DNA of 64,000 nucleotides. Source: Xanthocytophaga agilis. Its GTDB lineage: Bacteria; Bacteroidota; Bacteroidia; Cytophagales; 172606-1. This document shows, piece by piece, positions 47,229 through 56,056 of the stretch. The DNA lies in NCBI RefSeq assembly GCF_030068605.1, contig NZ_JASJOU010000007.1, forward strand, positions 310,001 through 374,000. The letters are read 5' to 3'. Every line of letters starts with the position of its first letter. Positions within the stretch are counted from its first letter, which is position 1. The notes beneath the pieces were generated by a model. The model did not search any database, had not been told where the DNA came from, and saw nothing but the letters and a program-made list of their open reading frames with translations. Made by a program: the position numbers and the translations under genes.

Positions 47229-48572
47229 TTAAGCTGATAGCATAGATTCTAAAGCCTGACTGGCAATGTGTCTGTTCTTATGCTGTGTTATCAAATTCAA
47301 AATGTAGCGTTCACAGGTTACATTGGTATCATATCGTCCAAACTCTTCGCCTAACTGATTTACATTTTTCTGATATGTATTGTCAGACAAAACTTTTTCG
47401 ACACTTTCTCTAACTTGACGAGGGGTGGGAGTTTCTGTTTTTAAGTTTATACCCAGTTTAAAGTATCCGATTCTGGCGTTGATTTCATTTTTACCTTCAT
47501 GTACACCCGCTACTACCATAGGCAGTCGGTTTTGCAGACTTAATAACACACCACCATATCCCCCATTGGAAACATACACATCTGCAATAGGCATAACCAT
47601 AGTAAAGTCTATAAAATCCTCGATCACAATATTTTCCTGTGGATATCGCTTTCTCAATTCCTGGGTTTTAGAACCGCCTGTTGTAACAATCAGTAAGTAT
47701 TCTGTACCTTTGAATGCTTCAAGAGTAGGAACCAAAAGTTTCTCAGCATCACGCTCTACTGTGCCTTGAGTTGCCAGGATCACCTTTTTATATCGTTTCA
47801 ATAATTCTCTGTACTTAAACTCTCCGATATTCTGTCCAGTCTGGAAGGGTAATAAAGGTCCAACAAACTTTACATGTGCACTCATATCACTGCGTTTGTA
47901 TTCAAACCCAGGAACGCCACTCTGTAAAAGCAAATCTGCCTGTTTTACACCAATATCGAAGATTGTTCCTTTTACCGGAGGAATCTGAAACTGTGCCAGT
48001 ACTTTATTATACTGTTGTGTGCTATGCTTAAATAATACGTGTGTTGCCAGAAAACGTAAAAAATCCTGTTTTCTACGTCCCCAGAAACTTGAAGAGGGAG
48101 TCAGTCCCATACCCGTTGGAGGTAAATCAACGGAAAATTCAGCCAGAGGCATAATTCCCATACTTACACAGGGCACATGCAGCTTTTCGCGTATGATCTG
48201 AGCAGCAGGAAAAGCATTGTCATAAACAAGTACCTCAAATTCAAATTCTTTATAGATTTTAAGAATATCTGCGGTGTATTCTGGTGCACGCAATACAAAT
48301 ACCTGATCAATATCAAACTTCAGCTTACTAACTATACTTTTGTATTTATGGCGCTCTGGAAATAACTCGTCTATCGTATGCTGATTCACTTCCAACGCTT
48401 TCTGAAATCTGTAATGTGGAATCTCTAACTTTTTCAGCTTCTCGGTAAATATATTACCTGTATACCACCGTACATCATGTCCTTGCTGCAAAAGATGTTT
48501 AGCTAAAGAGGTGAGTGGATTAAAATGTCCATCTAATGGCATTGTAGCAAATAATATTTTTCTGGCTTTCAT
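47229..48572 (-). CDS. UGT/MGT-type glycosyltransferase (family 1)
   Basis: This 447-residue GT-B enzyme starts with KILFATMPLDGHFNPLTSLAKHL, the acceptor domain of macrolide-glycosyltransferase-like proteins. The donor-binding C-terminal half has TQGTVERDAEKLLVPTL, then VSNGGYGGVLLSLQNRLPMV; the usual HGG of the UDP-sugar signature reads NGG here. The acceptor may be a hydrophobic natural product or lipid. It lies between the small unknown gene at 48616 and the lipocalin-like lipoprotein gene. Confidence 0.85.
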   Translation of the reverse strand: MKARKILFATMPLDGHFNPLTSLAKHLLQQGHDVRWYTGNIFTEKLKKLEIPHYRFQKALEVNQHTIDELFPERHKYKSIVSKLKFDIDQVFVLRAPEYTADILKIYKEFEFEVLVYDNAFPAAQIIREKLHVPCVSMGIMPLAEFSVDLPPTGMGLTPSSSFWGRRKQDFLRFLATHVLFKHSTQQYNKVLAQFQIPPVKGTIFDIGVKQADLLLQSGVPGFEYKRSDMSAHVKFVGPLLPFQTGQNIGEFKYRELLKRYKKVILATQGTVERDAEKLLVPTLEAFKGTEYLLIVTTGGSKTQELRKRYPQENIVIEDFIDFTMVMPIADVYVSNGGYGGVLLSLQNRLPMVVAGVHEGKNEINARIGYFKLGINLKTETPTPRQVRESVEKVLSDNTYQKNVNQLGEEFGRYDTNVTCERYILNLITQHKNRHIASQALESMLSA

Positions 48573-48615
48573 AGTTGTAGTATATGTGTGTAAAAGAAAT
48601 AGTGATGGAAATAGC

Positions 48616-49041
48616 CTATAGATGATAGAGAGCAGTCAAAGTGATGATGCAGGAAAGAGACAGACCATTCTCATAAATTTTTGTAACAGCTTTTAACGTG
48701 TCTTCTGTCAGTTCGAGAATCTTCAAGCCTGTTATAGTCTCTAATTCCTGGTCTCCAAATAATTGAATCACATTAGACAGGTCATCATACGCCCAGTTGA
48801 ACAACTGTTCATTACGTTTGCCATATTCTCCTTTCAGACGGCCATCAGGTTGAAAGATAATAATGTCATTGCGGGTTCGCTGAGGTATATGCTGCAGCAA
48901 ATCAGAAGCCTGGCCTATTCCTGTATCTAGAGCCAGAGAGGTAATCTGCCACTTTTTGCCAACAAAAGAAGGAATCTCAGCAGAGCTTGTTTCCGGCTTG
49001 ATAAGCCATGTCATGTTTTTTGTGTTTACAATAGTTGTCAT
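48616..49041 (-). CDS. Lipocalin-like cytoplasmic protein, unknown function
   Basis: This 141-residue protein has no signal peptide. Its strand pattern (KKWQITSLALDTG, then IIIFQPDGRLKGEYG, then FNWAYDDLSNVIQLFG, then LKILELTEDTLKAVTK) resembles the lipocalin-like lipoprotein at 46669, so the two may be distant homologues. The match is visual and weak. It is first in the cluster and ends 43 bp before the glycosyltransferase start. Confidence 0.6.
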   Translation of the reverse strand: MTTIVNTKNMTWLIKPETSSAEIPSFVGKKWQITSLALDTGIGQASDLLQHIPQRTRNDIIIFQPDGRLKGEYGKRNEQLFNWAYDDLSNVIQLFGDQELETITGLKILELTEDTLKAVTKIYENGLSLSCIITLTALYHL

Positions 49042-49240
49042 AGTTGTAAATGTGTAGTATTAAAACTTTGTAGAAGCTTGATATAAAGTCATTTACTAGC
49101 TTCTTCAGTAAAAATATACACACAGACAGGGATCATCAATTTACACCATGCCGAACCGTTACATTTTATGTTTTGATTGTTTCATTCTGTCTGTTAACTG
49201 TACAGAGTTTATAGGCATTCTTAACACTATGACATATAAA

Positions 49241-49278
49241 AAAATGGGTAGTATAGAACAATCTATACTACCCATTTT
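49241..49278. terminator. Bidirectional terminator after the LytTR regulator gene
   Basis: A perfect 16-bp stem (49241-49256 with 49263-49278) has a 6-base loop and A/T tracts on both sides. It lies about 20 bp beyond the stop of the minus-strand gene at 49300. Confidence 0.92.
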
Positions 49279-49299
49279 TTTATATATTTTATGATTTAC

Positions 49300-50061
49300 T
49301 TATTTGCCCATCCACTCTTTAAAATCTGAGACTTTCTCTCTACTAACCAGCACTTCCTTATCACAGACAGGCTTTAATGTCAATGCCAACCGATTACCAA
49401 AATAGTTTTGGATCTGATCAATAGTGGTTTGTGAAACAATAAAAGATCGGTTAATCCGAAAGAAGTATTTGGGATCCAGTTCAGTTTCCAACTCATCCAT
49501 AGTATAATCGACCAGAAATTTCTGATTAGAACGGGTGCGGAAGAAACAAAAGCGGTCTTCCATAAAAAAATAGGCAATATCACTGACTTCAAATGATACC
49601 AGTCGTTGTCCCTGTTTAACTAAAAACCGTTTTCGATAGTCACGGGTTTGTACCTGTAATTCTCTGATCAGCTTCTCAATATTGATCATAGAAGGCGAAG
49701 ATTGATTTTGCAGATGATTAAACTTCTGCAAACTACGCTGCAAATCTGCTTTTTGAATTGGTTTGAGAAGATAATCAATACTATTTACCTTAAAAGCCTG
49801 AATTGCATATTCATCATAGGATGTAGTAAAGATGACAGGGCTTGTCACTTCCGTCTGTTCAAAAATTTCAAAACTTTGCCCATCGGCTAGCTCTATATCC
49901 ATCAGTATCAAATCGGGTGCAGGATGCTTATCAAGCCAGCTAACAGACTCACGCACACTACCTGCCACTCCGACAATATCAATTTCCGGATCAATTTCCT
50001 GTACAGTACGCTGCAGCTTTCGCACAGCAAGATCTTCGTCTTCAATAATTAATATTTTCAT
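49300..50061 (-). CDS. LytTR-family response regulator
   Basis: The 253-residue protein has an N-terminal receiver with D55 (LILMDIELADG) as phospho-acceptor, E7-D8-E9 and K102-type LLKPIQK, and a C-terminal LytTR DNA-binding domain (about 140-250, KRFLVKQGQRLVSFEVSDIAYF and KYFFRINRSFIVS). It overlaps the upstream kinase gene by 20 bp, so translation is coupled. It is the only regulator beside three LytS-like kinases and presumably serves at least one of them. Confidence 0.93.
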   Translation of the reverse strand: MKILIIEDEDLAVRKLQRTVQEIDPEIDIVGVAGSVRESVSWLDKHPAPDLILMDIELADGQSFEIFEQTEVTSPVIFTTSYDEYAIQAFKVNSIDYLLKPIQKADLQRSLQKFNHLQNQSSPSMINIEKLIRELQVQTRDYRKRFLVKQGQRLVSFEVSDIAYFFMEDRFCFFRTRSNQKFLVDYTMDELETELDPKYFFRINRSFIVSQTTIDQIQNYFGNRLALTLKPVCDKEVLVSREKVSDFKEWMGK

Positions 50062-51094
50062 GGTTAACGCCCATTAAAGGTAAAGTTACAACACATTCAT
50101 TTTCAGTAGTTTTTATAGCAACAGAGACTTTGCCTGTCAATTCGTATTTAGCAATCAGATCTGATAATTCCTGATCTTCATCTAAAACTTTGCGTTTTTT
50201 AGGTTGTATATTATAACGGATTACCAAATCTCTTTCATCAGTTTCTATATAGAACCTCAAGGGTTGTTCTTTGGAAATTACATTCTTTTTCAACGCTACA
50301 TCTATGATATTCTGCAAAGTCAGAGGTATTAGTAAAGCAGCATTTACATCTGGTCTAACTGACAAAGAGCAAGTTATGCCTTCCCCATACCGGCTTTGCA
50401 ACAAATAGAAATAAGACCTTAGAAAATCCAGTTCTACAGACAGGGGTACCCACTCATTGGTAGTACTTCGTAGCATATACCTATACACTTTTGCCATCTC
50501 ATCAAGGAACAATTCAGCCTGCTCCGGATTATCACTGATAAGGGATGACAAAGAAGTAAGAGAATTAAAAAGAAAATGAGGATTGACCTGTGTTTTTAAT
50601 GATTCAAGTCTTTGCTGCAGTTGGGTTTTCTTTAGCTTCTCATTTTCTTTTACACGTTCCTCCCATTGTTCAAAAATATATTTCCCTTCATAAATACAGG
50701 TTGTCAGAATATTGGATACAGCCCCAAAGACCAGTGCCAGTTTTACTCTCTCCCATGATAAAGTATAATCCAAGAAACCAATGGTTTCAAAAATCCATAC
50801 AACTCCTATCTGAATTAACACTGTCAATACAATAAAAAGCCCTGCTTCCATAAGAATACGCTGAAACGCCTGTCCATAGCTGGAAAATCGATTTCGTATT
50901 GCCAGTGCAATCCTTGTAAAAACCTTAATAACGAAGAACCAGATAAGTTGCAATACAAGACTTGCCAGCAGAAATGTCTTTATATCACTGTAGTAATATT
51001 TTCTCAATAACAATGTATTCAAAACCAGGCTAACGAAAATGGATACAAACAAATTAATCCATTTATCCTGACGTGTAAACTGAGTTTCTTTCAT
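50042..51094 (-). CDS. LytS-like sensor kinase with degenerate ATP-binding site
   Basis: The 350-residue protein has about four membrane helices (1-135), a coiled-coil linker and the His_kinase domain with H173 in VNPHFLFNSLTSL. The ATP-binding N-box reads D265-V-A-L-K-K-N271 where the paralogues have ENAVKHN; the first Asn is lost. The later glycine segment GLNNI of the paralogues reads ELSDL here. It may have weak or no kinase activity, or act as a sensor in a heterodimer. It overlaps the LytTR gene by 20 bp. Confidence 0.88.
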   Translation of the reverse strand: MKETQFTRQDKWINLFVSIFVSLVLNTLLLRKYYYSDIKTFLLASLVLQLIWFFVIKVFTRIALAIRNRFSSYGQAFQRILMEAGLFIVLTVLIQIGVVWIFETIGFLDYTLSWERVKLALVFGAVSNILTTCIYEGKYIFEQWEERVKENEKLKKTQLQQRLESLKTQVNPHFLFNSLTSLSSLISDNPEQAELFLDEMAKVYRYMLRSTTNEWVPLSVELDFLRSYFYLLQSRYGEGITCSLSVRPDVNAALLIPLTLQNIIDVALKKNVISKEQPLRFYIETDERDLVIRYNIQPKKRKVLDEDQELSDLIAKYELTGKVSVAIKTTENECVVTLPLMGVNHENINY

Positions 51095-51206
51095 AGTATT
51101 TATCCAGCTGGAATTGAAGATATCAGCATTCTTCTGATCTATAAAATTCAGAGTAGGCTAATACACATTTTTAACCGACAAACTGTATAATTTTATGTTT
51201 CAATTG

Positions 51207-52274
51207 TTAATGTTGATGTGCGATATCTATTATCTTAGTATAGATATACTCATTGCCAATCAAAGGAATTCGGATGATAAAAAAGACAGCATCTGACTCG
51301 ATAACTGGTTCCGGTTGTTTAAGGAGCTGGTATTTGGTAATGATATTGTTCAATCCTACTTTGTTGGAAACTACTTTCAGATTCTTTTTCTGCACATTAT
51401 TCTGTACTACCAAATATCCTTTTTCTACATAGATCTGAATTACCAAAGGCTGATCTTTCAAAATGATGTTGTGCTTGACAGCATTCTCAAGCAAGATCTG
51501 TAAGGTTAAGGGAGGCAATAAATATTGTTCATAGCCACTTAGATTCTCTAACTTTAACTGAATACTTTCTCCATAACGGGTTTTGAGCAAATGAAAATAC
51601 GATTCTACAAACTGAAGTTCGGTTTGCAGAGAAACCAGTTCCTGTTCATTATTTCTGAGCAGATACCGATAGACATTACTCATTTCATCCAAAAACTTTT
51701 CTGCTTGTTCGGGCTGCTCGCGAATCAAAGAAGACAACGAATTTAAACTATTAAACAAAAAATGAGGATTGATCTGGCTCTTTAGTGAGTCGAATCTTTC
51801 CTGCCATTGTATATTCAGAAGTTTTTCTCTCTCATAATACACAATCTTCCATTGTTCAAATACATACAATCCCTCATAGACACCTACATATATACAATGG
51901 TAGAATATCTGAATACCTGTTGTATAGGTGTAATCTGCCAGTGTTGGCCAACCTATAGGCTGATCATTAATATACAAATGAGTAAAGTATCTGAGAAAAT
52001 AGGCTATATGTACCAATAACGGAAATGCCAGGGCAATATACTTTAGTCGTTGACGGGTACGATGAAAACCAGGATATCTCTTTTGTATTGTTAGGATCAC
52101 CCATCGAGACAGATTCCAACATATGTATCCATATATAATGGCAATCGACTGAAAGCGTATAATAAAAGGTAAGTCATGCTCAAAATATATATTCAGTCTG
52201 AAAAAGAGACTTCCTATCATGAAAACCACCAAAGGTCCTATAAGTCTCAAGGTTCGGTCTTTATATGAATTCAT
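51207..52274 (-). CDS. LytS-like sensor histidine kinase (copy A of shared catalytic block)
   Basis: The 355-residue protein has a membrane region (about 10-135) unlike its neighbours, then the His_kinase domain with H171 (INPHFLFNSLNSL) and the ATP-binding box ENAVKHN, and a short divergent tail from about residue 322. Residues 162-321 are identical to residues 171-330 of the adjacent kinase, and the DNA is nearly identical too. It overlaps the upstream kinase gene by 4 bp and lies 112 bp before the degenerate kinase. Confidence 0.92.
   Translation of the reverse strand: MNSYKDRTLRLIGPLVVFMIGSLFFRLNIYFEHDLPFIIRFQSIAIIYGYICWNLSRWVILTIQKRYPGFHRTRQRLKYIALAFPLLVHIAYFLRYFTHLYINDQPIGWPTLADYTYTTGIQIFYHCIYVGVYEGLYVFEQWKIVYYEREKLLNIQWQERFDSLKSQINPHFLFNSLNSLSSLIREQPEQAEKFLDEMSNVYRYLLRNNEQELVSLQTELQFVESYFHLLKTRYGESIQLKLENLSGYEQYLLPPLTLQILLENAVKHNIILKDQPLVIQIYVEKGYLVVQNNVQKKNLKVVSNKVGLNNIITKYQLLKQPEPVIESDAVFFIIRIPLIGNEYIYTKIIDIAHQH
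51311..51791. repeat. 481-bp direct repeat, copy A
   Basis: Bases 51311-51791 match 52354-52834 at every position I compared except one (C at 51327, T at 52370), a silent change. The copies are 1043 bp apart in the same orientation and lie inside the kinase genes at 51207 and 52271. Confidence 0.95.
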
Positions 52275-53344
52275 GAATGTATAGTAGTAAACTGCGATTC
52301 TATCAAAGGAATCATTACCTCGAAAATATTCTTTGACTCTGTTATTTTTACGTCCGGTTGTTTAAGGAGTTGGTATTTGGTAATGATATTGTTCAATCCT
52401 ACTTTGTTGGAAACTACTTTCAGATTCTTTTTCTGCACATTATTCTGTACTACCAAATATCCTTTTTCTACATAGATCTGAATTACCAAAGGCTGATCTT
52501 TCAAAATGATGTTGTGCTTGACAGCATTCTCAAGCAAGATCTGTAAGGTTAAGGGAGGCAATAAATATTGTTCATAGCCACTTAGATTCTCTAACTTTAA
52601 CTGAATACTTTCTCCATAACGGGTTTTGAGCAAATGAAAATACGATTCTACAAACTGAAGTTCGGTTTGCAGAGAAACCAGTTCCTGTTCATTATTTCTG
52701 AGCAGATACCGATAGACATTACTCATTTCATCCAAAAACTTTTCTGCTTGTTCGGGCTGCTCGCGAATCAAAGAAGACAACGAATTTAAACTATTAAACA
52801 AAAAATGAGGATTGATCTGGCTCTTTAGTGAGTCAAACTGAGTCTGTAGATTACTACGTTGCAGAGTTTCGGCTTCCTGAAGAGCAATACCATACAGATG
52901 AAAGTAGTAAATAAACTCATAGATAATACCCAAAATACAGTTGTATACTATGCCAGAAATAAAAAACAGATAGCATACAGGAAATTGTTCAGAGGTATCA
53001 CATCCGAGGAAAGCAACTGGTACTATTTCTAATTCTTTAACCAGCCCAAAACCAACCAGCCGAACAAGAAAACCACTAACAATATAGCCTGAGAAAGTGT
53101 AAATAATTCGGGGCAAAGTTTGTGCAATTTCTGAATAGTTCTTGCGAATATAGATAAGCCATACCCGTGCAACCTCCCAGGCAGCAATAAGCAGGATGAC
53201 TGCAGTCAGGTATAATTTGATCCCCAGTATCCAGTTGGTAGGATAAAGTGACGAAAACTTATATATATGAATAGGTATCGGCGCCAATGGAAGTCCAAAC
53301 ATTCTTAACCATTTATCATAAAGAGGCTCTATCCGATAACCCAT
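52271..53344 (-). CDS. LytS-like sensor histidine kinase (copy B of shared catalytic block)
   Basis: The 357-residue protein has its own N-terminal membrane region (about 35-150) with two Cys residues in an extracytoplasmic loop (FLGCDTSEQFPVCYLF). H180 lies in the NPHFLFN motif, and residues 171-330 are identical to residues 162-321 of the next gene. The tail after 331 differs again. Its stop overlaps the next start by 4 bp, so the two are translated from one message. It begins the kinase cluster. Confidence 0.92.
   Translation of the reverse strand: MGYRIEPLYDKWLRMFGLPLAPIPIHIYKFSSLYPTNWILGIKLYLTAVILLIAAWEVARVWLIYIRKNYSEIAQTLPRIIYTFSGYIVSGFLVRLVGFGLVKELEIVPVAFLGCDTSEQFPVCYLFFISGIVYNCILGIIYEFIYYFHLYGIALQEAETLQRSNLQTQFDSLKSQINPHFLFNSLNSLSSLIREQPEQAEKFLDEMSNVYRYLLRNNEQELVSLQTELQFVESYFHLLKTRYGESIQLKLENLSGYEQYLLPPLTLQILLENAVKHNIILKDQPLVIQIYVEKGYLVVQNNVQKKNLKVVSNKVGLNNIITKYQLLKQPDVKITESKNIFEVMIPLIESQFTTIHS
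52354..52834. repeat. 481-bp direct repeat, copy B
   Basis: Partner of 51311-51791. The edges fall inside codons for the linker before the NPHFLFN motif and the YQLLKQP segment near the C-terminus, so only the catalytic core is copied. Confidence 0.95.
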
Positions 53345-53592
53345 AAAAACAGGAGAAAAGATCGTATATAATTACTGATTCAATAAAGTATACAAACACT
53401 TCAATCATTATCCTACAAACATGATTTGTTTATAGGCAAATACAAACTCTCTCGTCTGGGTATACTTTATCAAATTAAAAATACTATGATTAGAGGCAAT
53501 AAGTAAATGTAAGATAGTACAAAGAGGCAAAATTGGGCCGTCAGTTGACAAAAAAGTAGTCTGAATTGTTGCGACCTATAATCTATAGGTCA

Positions 53593-53635
53593 CAATAAAA
53601 GAGAGCATTGATCAGGTCAATGCTCTCTTTTATTG
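53593..53635. terminator. Strong terminator after the NlpC/P60 gene
   Basis: A perfect 19-bp stem (53593-53611 with 53617-53635) and 5-base loop carry an internal A4/T4 run. It lies about 25 bp past the stop of the minus-strand gene at 53660. The symmetric flanks would allow termination on either strand. Confidence 0.88.
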
Positions 53636-53659
53636 TATAATGTATTTATAGAAGTGTTT

Positions 53660-54304
53660 TTATTTATCAGATGTATCTTCTCCTACAGAGTCACATGGAT
53701 CTATTAATGAAACACAATCAGCAGCGGGAGTGCAGGATTCGGCAATTTCTATAGCTGGAATTGGAAGCTCAGAATCTATCAACCGGATACTTTTTACAAA
53801 ACGCGGATTATAATATTTAGAGTCAATGGTTTCGATAGAAATTCCATTATTTACAGAAGCATGGATAAACTGGATTTTTTCTCCTTTAGCAGAAATTACA
53901 ATACCAACATGTCCGATTACTTTACTTTTGCGATTACGGCCTTTGAAGAAAATCAGATCTCCTTTCTGCATTTCGGCTGTTTCTACCTTTTTACCAACAG
54001 TAGCCTGCCCATAAGAGGTACGTGGCAGTGAAAATCCAAAACGAGAAAAGACATGTGATGTAAAGCCTGAACAATCAAATCCTTTGGCAGAATGGCCTCC
54101 TGAACGATAAGGTACGCCCAAATAATTTTTAGCGTAACTAATTAAACTATCAAGAACCAGAGGAGATTCGTCATCTTGTTTTGTACTATCAGCCGGGCCT
54201 AAATAGGCGTAAGATGAATTAGTGAAGATAGCTGCGGCTGTAGTTGATGAGCATACAAGGCAAGAAAGAAATAGTAAACCTGAAATCAGTAATAATTTTG
54301 TCAT
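53660..54304 (-). CDS. NlpC/P60 (C40) peptidase
   Basis: The ATG at 54304 (214 residues, MTKLLLISGLLFLSCLVC) begins a signal peptide; an in-frame ATG at 54355 would precede it with 17 polar residues. The C40 domain has the catalytic Cys in AKGFDCSGFTSHVF, the His in VIGHVGIVIS and a third polar residue in IQFIHASVNNG. Such enzymes cut gamma-D-Glu-diamino acid bonds in cell-wall peptides. A polar tail with several Cys residues (about 190-205) follows the domain. Confidence 0.88.
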   Translation of the reverse strand: MTKLLLISGLLFLSCLVCSSTTAAAIFTNSSYAYLGPADSTKQDDESPLVLDSLISYAKNYLGVPYRSGGHSAKGFDCSGFTSHVFSRFGFSLPRTSYGQATVGKKVETAEMQKGDLIFFKGRNRKSKVIGHVGIVISAKGEKIQFIHASVNNGISIETIDSKYYNPRFVKSIRLIDSELPIPAIEIAESCTPAADCVSLIDPCDSVGEDTSDK

Positions 54305-54564
54305 AACACCTGTTTTCAAATGATTGAGGAAGCTAAACCATCCCGGTTGCCTCACTCCTAAATACGTATTTTGCTTGCTTCGATACTAGCTGGGTTTAAA
54401 AACGTTGTAAAGTACGTAAAAGTAAAAGAGAGAGTTTCGCAGAAATGTTGATAATTTTCTACATTTTCTACAAAAGTCTTACATAGAAATGAAAAGTTTA
54501 CTCGAAGAAAGGAAGTACTTTTATAGGGCTATTTTGCTGATTAATAGATTATAGCGTAAAAAAA
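54305..54564. other. Intergenic region between the C40 and rhodanese genes
   Basis: This AT-rich stretch lies upstream of the C40 gene. It holds no credible ORF. A TACTTTAC near 54412 on the minus strand is a poor -7 candidate. Confidence 0.35.
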
Positions 54565-54581
54565 GCCTTTTATTTAAAGGC
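54565..54581 (-). terminator. Weak terminator of the rhodanese gene
   Basis: A 6-bp stem (54565-54570 with 54576-54581) is followed on the minus strand by TTTTTTT. Its short stem lowers confidence, although the T-tract is good. Confidence 0.55.
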
Positions 54582-54619
54582 CAAATATTACATAAAACAG
54601 TTTTTTCCTTTGGTTACCC

Positions 54620-54946
54620 TCAATACCACATCATAGCCTGATCTATTTCAATCGCCCAGGCGTGAAGTCCTCCCCTTAATATGGAAAGGTTAGTAAATCC
54701 ATGAGTTTTATTGAGGTATTCAAATGCTAAAGTACTCTCAATTCCATGATGGCAATAGATTATGACAGGCAAGTTTCTGGATAATTGCTCATAGTAAGAT
54801 GGCAGTTCCTCAAGCGGTATATGTATTGCCGCTTTTATATATCCATTTTTATATTCTTCCTGTTCACGCACATCCAACAATTGAAATTGCATCCCCTGAT
54901 TCATAATCTTCTTTAATTCCTGGACTGTGATTTCGTTGCCTTCCAT
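54620..54946 (-). CDS. Rhodanese-like domain protein
   Basis: A single rhodanese domain of 108 residues: LLDVREQEEYKNGYI (about 18-32), then HIPLEELPSYYEQL, then the active-site loop IIYCHHGIESTLAFEYL with Cys at about residue 70. It is cytoplasmic with no signal. Rhodanese domains transfer sulfane sulfur or act as binding modules. It stands alone, with no sulfur-metabolism neighbours, so its partner is unknown. Confidence 0.88.
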   Translation of the reverse strand: MEGNEITVQELKKIMNQGMQFQLLDVREQEEYKNGYIKAAIHIPLEELPSYYEQLSRNLPVIIYCHHGIESTLAFEYLNKTHGFTNLSILRGGLHAWAIEIDQAMMWY

Positions 54947-55092
54947 AAACCCACAATATTTATAAAATTACATTTATACAAAAAAATATTTATTATATCA
55001 TAAAAATAAATTTATTTTATGAATTTTTCAATATATTGTTTAAATAATTTTATAACAAAGTACCAGTGATCAAAGTTCTTATGTTCAATCAA

Positions 55093-55959
55093 TTAGGCAG
55101 AAAGGCTTCCACACATCATTCTAGGTTTTCCAAAAAGGTCGTGCCGAATAGTAGTATGTAATCCAAATGATTGCATGAGAGTCGATGTCTCTTGTGAAAA
55201 ATGCTCATTTAGTTCAACAAAAAGCTTTCCCCACTCTGGTAATGAAGATTGACTAAAGGATGCGATAACTTTGTAAAATAAAAGAGGATCATCATCTGGC
55301 ACAAATAAAGCCTGGTGAGGTTCATAAGCAATCACATTTGTCAGCATTTGTTCCTTTTCTGCTATTGTTACATAAGGAGGGTTGCTGATTATATAATCAA
55401 AGTATACAGGAAACTCTTCAGGAAGATTACCTGAAAGAATATCCATTTGCCGAAAATGAACTGTAACATGTTGTAACCGAGCGTTTTGCTCTGCGATAGA
55501 AATAGCACCACTCGAAATATCAATGGCCCATACTTCAGACCCAGGTATTTCTGCAGCCAGCGAAACCGCAATACACCCACTTCCTGTACCAATGTCAAGT
55601 ATACGGCAATTTTTAACGGGTGCTGATTTATACTCTTCCAGTACCCATTCTACCAGCTCTTCTGTTTCAGGGCGGGGAATCAATACATGAGAATTTACCC
55701 GAAACGTTCTTCCCCTAAATTCTGTTTCTCCTAAAATATACTGAATAGGTTCATGTCGTAACAAACGGGCAATCCAATCGTTAAAGTCTTTTGCTGCAAC
55801 ACTGGTTATGACTTTGTCTGTCACAATTGACGTTTTTGTTAATCCAAGTTTATTCTGCAACAACCAAAAAGTTATTGAACGAGCCTCTTCCGGTTCATAA
55901 ATTGAACTGATTACATGTGTAATATGATCAAATAATTGACGCGCAGAAGTGGTTAACAT
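55093..55959 (-). CDS. prmC: Release factor glutamine methyltransferase PrmC
   Basis: The ATG at 55959 (288 residues, MLTTSARQLFDHITHVI) gives the usual PrmC length; in-frame codons upstream to 56052 would add 31 residues. The N-terminal helical domain is followed by the SAM-binding ILDIGTGSGCIAVSLA and the catalytic IISNPPYV (NPPY). PrmC methylates Gln in the GGQ motif of release factors RF1 and RF2. RibD is divergent, with 97 bp between starts. Confidence 0.93.
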   Translation of the reverse strand: MLTTSARQLFDHITHVISSIYEPEEARSITFWLLQNKLGLTKTSIVTDKVITSVAAKDFNDWIARLLRHEPIQYILGETEFRGRTFRVNSHVLIPRPETEELVEWVLEEYKSAPVKNCRILDIGTGSGCIAVSLAAEIPGSEVWAIDISSGAISIAEQNARLQHVTVHFRQMDILSGNLPEEFPVYFDYIISNPPYVTIAEKEQMLTNVIAYEPHQALFVPDDDPLLFYKVIASFSQSSLPEWGKLFVELNEHFSQETSTLMQSFGLHTTIRHDLFGKPRMMCGSLSA

Positions 55960-56056
55960 GGTATAATAATTACAGTCAAGAAACAAAAATAGTATCTTTC
56001 TGCCGATAAATACTCTTAAATGTATAAAACCTTTCGATCTATAATTCAACAATCAC

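Noticed and set aside
51311-52834. Direct repeat as an insertion sequence or transposon
   Set aside because: No transposase gene, terminal inverted repeats or target duplication is present; the repeat is confined to coding sequence of homologous kinases.
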